Below are positions 1 to 4,856 of a stretch of DNA of 7,502 bases, piece by piece. Source of the DNA: an uncultured Elusimicrobium sp. GTDB lineage: Bacteria > Elusimicrobiota > Elusimicrobia > Elusimicrobiales > Elusimicrobiaceae. The notes below the pieces were generated by a model. The model saw only the letters and a list, made by a program, of their open reading frames with translations. It was not told the origin of the DNA and did no database searches. Position 1 is the first letter of the stretch. Each line of letters starts with the position of its first letter. The position numbers and the translations under genes were made by a program. The DNA lies in contig CAMGSK010000068.1 of the NCBI GenBank assembly GCA_946061795.1, positions 1 to 7,502 of the forward strand, in the 5' to 3' direction.

Positions 1-422
1 CCCAATCCGTCCGACAAAATTTGCGCGTACGCCAAGCTGTTTACGTCTTCACTGGTCAACGCAAAATGTATCCACGGAGCGCGGGCGGCAAACCCGGCGT
101 CCGCCAGTTTATCGGCCATAAAATATTCCACAGCTTTAACGTCGTGATTGGTAGCGGGGCGGCCGTTGCGCCCGGTGCGCTCAATTTGCTCCAGTGCGGA
201 CAAATCTTCTTCCGTCAAATCCGCCATTTGCTCCAGCAACGCTTTTTCTTTGGCGCACAGCGGCTTAAAGCCGTCCGGTTTCACTTGGTCCAACGTCAGC
301 AGCCACGCCGCTTCCGCGCGCACGCGCGCACGGCAAAACGCCGCCGCGCCGCACGCCTGTCTCAGCGCGGACAAAGTTTCCCGATAACGCCCGTCCAGCG
401 GGCTGAGTACGTCCGTATTCAT
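1..422 (-). CDS. purB: Adenylosuccinate lyase, N-terminal part (cut by window edge)
   Basis: Adenylosuccinate lyase is a cytosolic purine-synthesis enzyme. It releases fumarate from SAICAR and from adenylosuccinate, so it acts in both IMP and AMP formation. Reading the minus strand from the ATG at 422-420 gives MNTDVLSPLDGRYRETLSAL at the start, then NHDVKAVEYF and WIHFALTSEDVNSLAYA. These match the conserved N-terminal blocks of the E. coli-type (long) PurB family (SPVDGRY, TNHDVKAVEYF, IHFxxTSEDxN). About 140 codons are visible. The rest, including the SSxMPxKxNP signature loop, lies beyond the left edge. Compared with the E. coli sequence as I remember it, a seven-residue insert (GRNGRPA) sits between IERT and TNHDVKAVEYF. 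There is no clear Shine-Dalgarno sequence; a TAAAAT box lies just upstream. The gene is divergent from ispH. Identity is confident; the start is well supported by the family alignment. Confidence 0.93.
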   Translation of the reverse strand, partial: MNTDVLSPLDGRYRETLSALRQACGAAAFCRARVRAEAAWLLTLDQVKPDGFKPLCAKEKALLEQMADLTEEDLSALEQIERTGRNGRPATNHDVKAVEYFMADKLADAGFAARAPWIHFALTSEDVNSLAYAQILSDGL

Positions 423-430
423 ACGCTGTT

Positions 431-436
431 ATTTTA
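431..436 (-). promoter_or_regulatory. Possible -10 box of purB
   Basis: On the minus strand TAAAAT ends nine bases before the purB ATG. If used as a -10 element, transcription would start about two bases before the start codon, giving an almost leaderless message. This fits the lack of a Shine-Dalgarno sequence. No good -35 hexamer is visible 16-18 bp upstream, so the call is weak. Confidence 0.3.
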
Positions 437-485
437 GCAAATTCGGCCGCGGCGTACCGGGAAACCTCCCTTTTAATCCAAAACT

Positions 486-500
486 CCCGCCCCGGGCGGG
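486..500. repeat. GC-rich hairpin in the purB/ispH divergent region
   Basis: CCCGCC (486-491) and GGCGGG (495-500) form a perfect 6-bp inverted repeat around CCG. It sits where the -35 region of the ispH promoter would be and replaces any TTGACA-like hexamer. It could be a regulator binding site. There is no T-tract directly after it on either strand, so a terminator is unlikely. No function can be assigned from sequence alone. Confidence 0.4.
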
Positions 501-513
501 ACCGCTTATTTTC

Positions 514-519
514 TATAAT
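514..519 (+). promoter_or_regulatory. Consensus -10 box of the ispH operon, leaderless start
   Basis: A perfect TATAAT ends six bases before the ispH ATG at 526. With the usual distance from -10 box to start site, transcription would begin at or within a base or two of the A of the ATG. No Shine-Dalgarno sequence precedes this start, which fits a leaderless message. No -35 consensus is seen at 490-497, where a GC-rich inverted repeat lies instead. Confidence 0.6.
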
Positions 520-525
520 ATAAAT

Positions 526-2208
526 ATGGACAAAGAACAAGGCGTGAGCGTCGCCAAATCCGCCGGGTTTTGCCCGGGGGTAAAAGGCGCTATAGACAAG
601 GTGCTGGAGCTGGAAGCTTCCGGCAAAAAACCCATTTACACGCTGGGGCCGCTGATTCACAACAAACAAGTGACCGACATGCTGGCCGCCAAGCAAATTA
701 CGTCCGTGGACCGGCCGGAACACGCCGCGGACAAAAACGGCGTGCTGGTCATTCGCGCTCACGGCATTACACCGCAATTTAGGCAGGAAGTTATGCAGAG
801 CGGCATGGCGGTAGTGGACGCCACCTGTCCGCTGGTCAAACACGCCCATGACGTCATTTCCAAGTATGCGCAGCAGGATTATCACACCGTCATCGTAGGA
901 GACGGCGGACACGCCGAAGTCATCGGTTTGCTGGGCTGTACGCGGGGCAAAGGCGTGGTAGTGTCCGGACCGGAAGAGGCGGCGCAGCTGCCCGCGTACG
1001 ACAAAGTAAACGTCGTCGCCCAAACCACTCAAAAAGAAAGTGTTTTTTGGGCCGCGGCGGAAGAAGTCAAAAAGAAAGCGAAAATTTGCCAAATTTCCAA
1101 TACCATTTGCCACCCCACCAAACAACGCCAGAGCGAAACGGTGCAAATGGCCCGCAACGCGGACCTGGTCATCGTGGTCGGCGGGAAACACAGCGCCAAC
1201 ACGGCCCGGCTGGCCATGTTGTGCCGGGAGCTTTCCCCCGCCGTTCTGCACATAGAGACGGAAGCGGAACTGACCCCGGAACAGGTGCTCGGCCCCAAGC
1301 GCATTTTCATTACGGCCGGAGCCTCCACGCCCAATTGGGTAATTAATCAGGTGGCGGACTGGGTGCGCAGCACCCGGCGCAACAGCGGCAGTTCTCTGAT
1401 ACGCATGGGCCAAAAAATCTGGGGGATGTTGGTTTCTTCCTCCATATATACGGCGTTTGCCGCCGCCGCGCTGACGTATGTATGCATGAAATTGGAAGGC
1501 CTTCATTTCCAATGGCAGCCGCTGGCTTTCTCTGGGCTGTCCATATTCAGCATGATCACCCTCAACCGCGCACTGGAGGATAAAACGGCCGCACGTCTGC
1601 CGGCGTACTGGGGCTGGACGGCCGCAGTACTGGCGCTGGCTGCCGCGGCGTACATGAACGCGCGGGTCTTTGCGCTGGGCGCTTTATTTATGGCGCTGGG
1701 GTTGATTTATCCGTTCCGTCACCTTCTGCATTCCAAACTGCTTTCCCTGCCGGGCACCAAAGATTTCCTGACGGCATTGGGCTGGGGTTTCGCCTGCGCG
1801 TTTTTGCCCGCGCTGGCCAACGGCATGCTGCTGCGCAAGGCCTCTTATCTGGCAGTGTGTTATGCGGTGCTGTTGGTGTTTACCCGCTCGGTCACGCTGG
1901 GGTTTGCCTCCGCCAACAAAGATTTAATGATAGGAAAAGAAAGTTTTTATAAAGCCTTTGGTATGGGCACAACCAAACTGGCCGTAGCCGTTTTGCTTAC
2001 CGCGCTGACGGCCGTATTGGTCACGCTGTGGGCGGTGGCCTGGAAAAGCGCATTGGTGGCCATGCTGCTGGCCGGAAACGTCTATACCGTTTTTATAGTA
2101 ATATACTATTACAGCCATACGGCGGCACGAGGCGTCAAAGAAGAGACCTTGATTGACGCGCAGTTTTTTATTTTATGGATACTGGCGTGGCTTTCGCGCT
2201 TCATTTAG
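526..2208 (+). CDS. ispH: IspH (HMBPP reductase) fused to a UbiA-like nine-helix membrane domain
   Basis: Residues 1 to about 288 are 4-hydroxy-3-methylbut-2-enyl diphosphate reductase, the [4Fe-4S] enzyme making IPP and DMAPP in the last MEP-pathway step. Visible family residues are the cluster cysteines C16 (GFCPGV), C101 (ATCPLV) and C195 (NTICHPT), diphosphate-binding H45, H79 and H129, catalytic E131, and the S223-x-N225 and TAGAS (273-277) elements. All appear intact. Stand-alone IspH is about 280-320 residues; this protein is 560. Residues from about 290 hold roughly nine hydrophobic segments (near 298-319, 332-346, 361-377, 381-396, 414-430, 441-459, 484-505, 508-528, 544-559), the helix count of UbiA-type prenyltransferases. 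NRALED then TAARLPA (347-360) resembles UbiA/MqnP motif 1, and ANKDLMIGKES (463-473) resembles motif 2. Both have lost aspartates, so prenyltransferase activity is doubtful. It is first in the operon, 15 bp before pfkA. The IspH call is near certain; the UbiA-like call is moderate. Confidence 0.93.
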   Translation: MDKEQGVSVAKSAGFCPGVKGAIDKVLELEASGKKPIYTLGPLIHNKQVTDMLAAKQITSVDRPEHAADKNGVLVIRAHGITPQFRQEVMQSGMAVVDATCPLVKHAHDVISKYAQQDYHTVIVGDGGHAEVIGLLGCTRGKGVVVSGPEEAAQLPAYDKVNVVAQTTQKESVFWAAAEEVKKKAKICQISNTICHPTKQRQSETVQMARNADLVIVVGGKHSANTARLAMLCRELSPAVLHIETEAELTPEQVLGPKRIFITAGASTPNWVINQVADWVRSTRRNSGSSLIRMGQKIWGMLVSSSIYTAFAAAALTYVCMKLEGLHFQWQPLAFSGLSIFSMITLNRALEDKTAARLPAYWGWTAAVLALAAAAYMNARVFALGALFMALGLIYPFRHLLHSKLLSLPGTKDFLTALGWGFACAFLPALANGMLLRKASYLAVCYAVLLVFTRSVTLGFASANKDLMIGKESFYKAFGMGTTKLAVAVLLTALTAVLVTLWAVAWKSALVAMLLAGNVYTVFIVIYYYSHTAARGVKEETLIDAQFFILWILAWLSRFI

Positions 2209-2213
2209 AGACC

Positions 2214-2218
2214 GGAGG
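2214..2218 (+). promoter_or_regulatory. Ribosome binding site of pfkA
   Basis: GGAGG lies five bases before the ATG at 2224, in the 15-bp gap after the ispH stop codon. It fixes the pfkA start. It also shows that this genome uses Shine-Dalgarno initiation for internal operon genes, in contrast with the ispH start. Confidence 0.85.
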
Positions 2219-2223
2219 AAACC

Positions 2224-3327
2224 ATGACGTGCATTAAAAAAATAGGCATTTTAACAGCCGGCGGAGACTGCCCCGGCCTTAACGCGGTGGTGCGCGCCGT
2301 CAGCAAAAACGCACTGCGCCACGGCATTGAAGTGGTGGGAATCAAAAACGGGTTTGACGGATTGGTGCGCAACGAAGTGCTCCCCATCACCTCAGACACC
2401 GTCTCGGGCATTTTGACGCTGGGCGGCACTATTTTGGGCACCAGCAACATCGCCAATCCGTTCAGCTATACGCTGCCGCCTTTCGGATCTGCGGAAGAAC
2501 CCAAAGACCTCTCCGCCGTGGCGATGCACAATTTTCATGAAAACCAACTGGACGCGCTGATCACTATCGGGGGAGACGGCACGCTGCACATGTCCCAGCA
2601 ATTTGTAGAAAAGGGCATGCCTATCGTGGCGGTCCCCAAAACGATAGACAACGACCTCTCCGCCACAGACCAAACCTTCGGGTTTGATTCGGCCTTATCC
2701 GTCGCCACGGAAGCCATAGACCGCATCCACACCACGGCCCAAAGCCATCACCGCGTCATGATTATTGAAACCATGGGCCGCTATGCGGGCTGGATTGCGC
2801 TGCGCTCGGCCATAGCCGGCGGGGGCGACATCGTACTGATACCGGAAATTCCCTACAACGACGACGTCATCGTCAATTACATTTTGGAGCGCAAAAGCTG
2901 CGGCAAAACTTTCAGCATTGTCGTCGCGGCCGAAGGCGCCAAAAATGAAGCCGGCGAACAGGCCGTCACCCGCACGGTGGCGGGCAGCACGGACCCCATC
3001 CGGCTGGGCGGCATCGCCTACAAACTCAGCGATATGATAGAACGCCGCACGTACATAGAATCGCGCGCGTGCGTGTTGGGCCATATGCAGCGCGGCGGCA
3101 CGCCCACAGCGTTTGACCGCTGGCTCTCCACGCTCTACGGAGCCAAAGCGCTGGACATGGTGCTGGAAGGAAAATTCGGCTATATGGCTTCGTTCCGCAA
3201 TTTCGGCATCACGGAAGTGAAAATTTCAGACGCCATCAGCAAACTCAAACGGGTGGACCCGCACGGAGAAGAAGTGCGCGCCGCGTTGGAAGTGGGCATG
3301 AGTTTCGGTTCGGCGCAAATAGGATAA
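2224..3327 (+). CDS. pfkA: 6-phosphofructokinase, group III-like (ATP type predicted)
   Basis: This is a cytosolic glycolytic enzyme phosphorylating fructose 6-phosphate to fructose 1,6-bisphosphate. It has 367 residues, usual for the longer bacterial PfkA forms. Visible motifs in order are GGDCPGLN (13-20, nucleotide loop), GGDGT (116-120), PKTIDND (138-144, with catalytic D142), MGRYAGW (174-180, substrate binding), PEIP (197-200) and GHMQRGG (276-282, sugar-phosphate binding). G119 matches E. coli G104, which marks ATP enzymes (PPi enzymes have Asp there). K139 matches position 124, where Lys is typical of PPi-dependent and group III enzymes. That G/K pair is known from ATP-using group III enzymes such as plant and some actinobacterial forms, so ATP is the predicted donor. 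A strong Shine-Dalgarno sequence and the conserved N-terminus support the start. It is the middle gene of the ispH-pfkA-rlmB cluster. Family is certain; phosphoryl donor is inferred. Confidence 0.95.
   Translation: MTCIKKIGILTAGGDCPGLNAVVRAVSKNALRHGIEVVGIKNGFDGLVRNEVLPITSDTVSGILTLGGTILGTSNIANPFSYTLPPFGSAEEPKDLSAVAMHNFHENQLDALITIGGDGTLHMSQQFVEKGMPIVAVPKTIDNDLSATDQTFGFDSALSVATEAIDRIHTTAQSHHRVMIIETMGRYAGWIALRSAIAGGGDIVLIPEIPYNDDVIVNYILERKSCGKTFSIVVAAEGAKNEAGEQAVTRTVAGSTDPIRLGGIAYKLSDMIERRTYIESRACVLGHMQRGGTPTAFDRWLSTLYGAKALDMVLEGKFGYMASFRNFGITEVKISDAISKLKRVDPHGEEVRAALEVGMSFGSAQIG
3321..3324 (+). promoter_or_regulatory. Ribosome binding site of rlmB, abutting the pfkA stop
   Basis: AGGA falls in the last codons of pfkA, directly before its TAA stop at 3325-3327, and lies ten bases ahead of the rlmB ATG. 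The spacing is a little long but workable. The arrangement suggests translational coupling of the two genes. Confidence 0.5.
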
Positions 3328-3334
3328 AAATATT

Positions 3335-4084
3335 ATGAGTGAAAATCTAGACCTGCTCTACGGCATTCACGCCGTCATGGAAGCGTTGAAAAGCAAAAAA
3401 CGCAACGTGGTCCAGCTCTATGTGGCGGACAACAAATCCGGCCACCGCGCGGTGGAAGAAATTATCCGGCTGGCCAAGCGCAACAACGTAAAAATTGACC
3501 GCATGGATTTGAAAATGATGGACCGCCTGAGCAAAGGAGCCAATCACCAGGGCGTGCTGGCCAAAGCCCAGCCCGTACGGCTGATGAAACTTTCCACCGC
3601 CATGTACGAAGCCGACGGAAACAAAAAAGACCTTTGGCTGGCCGTGGACGAAATGACCGACCCGCAAAACCTGGGCGCCATTATCCGCAGTGCGGCCTGT
3701 CTGGGTTTTTCCACCATTATTCTGCCCCAGCGGCGCACCGTGGGGCTGACGCCTGCCGTATATAAAGTGGCATGCGGCGCAGTGGAAAACGTCAACATCG
3801 TGGAAGTGGCCAATCTCTCCAACGCTTTGCTTGACCTAAAAGAAGAAGGGTTCTGGGTGTACGGCGCGGATATGGACGGACAGCCTATCACGCAGACGGA
3901 CTACGCTTCCCCCGCCGTATTGGTCATCGGCTCAGAAGGCACCGGCATCCGGGAGAAAACGGCCGAGCATTGCGACCAAATTATTTCTATTCCGCAAAAG
4001 GGCGGCGTAGAAAGTTTAAACGCTTCCGCCGCGGCCAGCATTATTATGTACGATATGATGGCCAAAGTACAGCTGAAAAAATAA
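3335..4084 (+). CDS. rlmB: 23S rRNA (guanosine-2'-O-)-methyltransferase, TrmH/RlmB family
   Basis: This is an AdoMet-dependent SPOUT methyltransferase of the TrmH family. RlmB methylates the ribose of G2251 in the peptidyl-transferase P loop of 23S rRNA. At 249 residues it has the usual RlmB size. The N-terminal substrate-binding domain (about 1-80) starts LLYGIHAVMEAL and ends GANHQGVLA (68-76). The catalytic knot domain carries motif 1 DPQNLGAIIRSA (109-120, with the expected N112 and R118), motif 2 VIGSEGTGIR (197-206, AdoMet loop) and motif 3 IPQKGGVESLNASAAAS (219-235, with E226 and N229). The segment RRTVGLTPAVYKVACGAVEN is also typical. The exact target nucleotide cannot be proved from sequence, because TrmH-family members are often mis-assigned. 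The gene is seven bases after pfkA, last in the operon, and followed by a strong terminator. Confidence 0.93.
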   Translation: MSENLDLLYGIHAVMEALKSKKRNVVQLYVADNKSGHRAVEEIIRLAKRNNVKIDRMDLKMMDRLSKGANHQGVLAKAQPVRLMKLSTAMYEADGNKKDLWLAVDEMTDPQNLGAIIRSAACLGFSTIILPQRRTVGLTPAVYKVACGAVENVNIVEVANLSNALLDLKEEGFWVYGADMDGQPITQTDYASPAVLVIGSEGTGIREKTAEHCDQIISIPQKGGVESLNASAAASIIMYDMMAKVQLKK

Positions 4085-4095
4085 CCGCTGTTTTA

Positions 4096-4128
4096 AAAAA
4101 CGCCCCGGGTTTTGCCCGGGGCGTTTTT
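4096..4128. terminator. Bidirectional intrinsic terminator between rlmB and the pilin gene
   Basis: A perfect 14-bp stem pairs 4096-4109 with 4115-4128 around the loop TTTTG. The core is CGCCCCGGG with its complement, flanked by A5 and T5, so it works as a hairpin plus T-tract on either strand. It ends the ispH-pfkA-rlmB operon 11 bp after the rlmB stop. On the minus strand it overlaps the TAA stop of the pilin-like gene (4129-4127). Confidence 0.93.
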
Positions 4129-4645
4129 AATTGAGAACATAGCAGTCATACTCCGTCTCCAGACAAGTTGTTTTTTGACTGGAAAACGATTTGCAAACAC
4201 TTCTGGCCAAAGAATTTTCCGGTTCAGACTTCTCAACCTGACAATTCAACGTTTTGTTTTTATAATAATAAATCCACCAAGAACGCATGCCGGTCCGTTG
4301 ATTATAAATTTGTATTCTCGCATCCTCTTCATCTCCGTCATATACGCTTTCCAGAAAAAAATTGTCCGAACTGGGAATGCTGATATCCAACTCGTCCACA
4401 TCGGTCGGATATTGATCGTTCGCCAAATAATAAACTTCCGCCGCCGTAATAGCGGCCCTAATCATAGTCAAAGCTTCCACGGCGCGGCTCTTCTCCACCG
4501 CTTTGGTGTATTGCGGCAAGGCAACGGCGGACAATATGCCGATAATTAAAACCACCACCAACAGCTCTATCAGCGTAAAGCCGCCCATGCGGCCTTTGGC
4601 GGGACTTTTCTTGACGAAGAAGGTTTTTTGATAAATTTTGTTCAT
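4127..4645 (-). CDS. Type IV pilin-like protein (prepilin N-methylation domain)
   Basis: This is a predicted substrate of the prepilin peptidase/methylase PilD, destined for a type IV pilus or pseudopilus in the cell envelope. From the ATG at 4645 it is 172 residues. A 22-residue basic leader ends GRMGG. Cleavage before F23 gives the class III signature FTLIELLVVVLIIGILSAVA, with Glu at mature position 5 (E27) and the long hydrophobic helix. LPQYTKAVEKSRAVEA follows, then a variable globular part with EVYYLANDQYPTD and four cysteines (135, 151, 161, 168) that could form disulphide loops as in pilin D-regions. A TTG at 4651 in the same frame would add two residues; ATG is preferred. No Shine-Dalgarno sequence is present. 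The start codon lies in the loop of a 17-bp inverted repeat. Composition is A+T-richer than its neighbours. No assembly genes are nearby, so it appears to be an orphan. Whether it is a major pilin, minor pilin or pseudopilin is unknown. Confidence 0.92.
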   Translation of the reverse strand: MNKIYQKTFFVKKSPAKGRMGGFTLIELLVVVLIIGILSAVALPQYTKAVEKSRAVEALTMIRAAITAAEVYYLANDQYPTDVDELDISIPSSDNFFLESVYDGDEEDARIQIYNQRTGMRSWWIYYYKNKTLNCQVEKSEPENSLARSVCKSFSSQKTTCLETEYDCYVLN

Positions 4646-4665
4646 AAGCAAAATTTATCAAAAAA
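4624..4665. repeat. Perfect 17-bp inverted repeat with the pilin start codon in its loop
   Basis: Positions 4624-4640 pair without mismatch with 4649-4665. The 8-base loop at 4641-4648 contains the pilin ATG (4645-4643 on the minus strand). One arm covers pilin codons 2-7 and the other lies in the leader. The stem is mostly A/T. If transcribed in full, it would fold the translation start into a hairpin with the start codon exposed in the loop. It is not a terminator on the minus strand, because the T-tract precedes the hairpin there. Confidence 0.85.
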
Positions 4666-4836
4666 AAAAAACAATGCAAGGCTTCTGCGATGCGTTTCCC
4701 CGGCATGAGAAATTATCGCTTGATCGCTCCAATTATTTTTTGGCACCGAACAGAAAACAATCAAAAAACTCACCAAAGCCACAACAGCTGCATACAAAAA
4801 TGCGGAGCGAAACCTTTCGTTTCGCTCCGTGTTCAT
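4642..4836 (-). CDS. Doubtful 64-residue ORF with one predicted membrane helix
   Basis: I do not recognise this ORF. From the ATG at 4836 it would encode 64 residues: a charged N-terminus (MNTERNERFRS), one strong hydrophobic stretch at about residues 12-31 (AFLYAAVVALVSFLIVFCSV), a polar middle, and a tail with four Phe from the T12 run. For it: the membrane-helix pattern, and a TGA stop that overlaps the pilin ATG as ATGA, a classic coupling arrangement. Against it: no Shine-Dalgarno sequence, its first codons are the stem of the alaS terminator hairpin, and its last codons are an inverted-repeat arm plus homopolymer. It may be a chance reading of a leader region. An in-frame ATG at 4896 exists but would overlap alaS. 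Confidence 0.25.
   Translation of the reverse strand: MNTERNERFRSAFLYAAVVALVSFLIVFCSVPKNNWSDQAIISHAGETHRRSLALFFFFDKFCL
4660..4671. repeat. 12-base A/T homopolymer upstream of the pilin gene
   Basis: This is an uninterrupted run of twelve A on the plus strand, hence T12 on the minus strand, partly overlapping the distal arm of the inverted repeat. It lies 15-26 bases before the pilin ATG. Runs of this length are prone to slippage in replication and transcription. In the doubtful small ORF at 4642-4836 it encodes four Phe. Confidence 0.9.
4796..4829 (-). terminator. Intrinsic terminator of alaS
   Basis: An 11-bp perfect stem pairs 4819-4829 with 4803-4813 around the loop GAAAG (minus-strand sense; stem CGGAGCGAAAC). 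Two bases and then TTTTT (4800-4796) follow on the minus strand. It starts 27 bp after the alaS stop codon. The short T-tract suggests that termination may be incomplete, in which case the pilin-like gene could receive readthrough. Confidence 0.8.
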
Positions 4837-4856
4837 TTTATTCGTGCAAGCAGAAA

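Noticed and set aside
486..500. GC-rich hairpin between purB and ispH considered as a terminator
   Set aside because: The two genes diverge, so no transcript needs to end here, and neither side carries an adjacent T-tract.
265..1512. Long 415-codon open frame on the minus strand opposite ispH and the end of purB
   Set aside because: It lies antisense to clearly conserved IspH motifs, is very rich in Arg, Gly and His as expected of a GC-rich shadow frame, and matches no family I recognise.
4112..4549. 145-codon open frame on the plus strand opposite the pilin gene
   Set aside because: It begins inside the terminator hairpin and runs antisense to the unmistakable prepilin signature, with no recognisable domain.
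4649..4651. TTG as an alternative pilin start
   Set aside because: It would add only two residues and has no better upstream signal than the ATG six bases later.
4624..4671. Inverted repeat plus A12 considered as a transcription terminator
   Set aside because: On the minus strand the T-tract comes before the hairpin, not after it. On the plus strand the hairpin is followed by A, not T. The stem is also A/T-rich.
4652..4856. Gap between the pilin gene and alaS scanned for a tRNA or other structured RNA
   Set aside because: Only the alaS terminator hairpin, the homopolymer and an arm of the start-codon repeat are evident; no cloverleaf or T-loop-like sequence was found.
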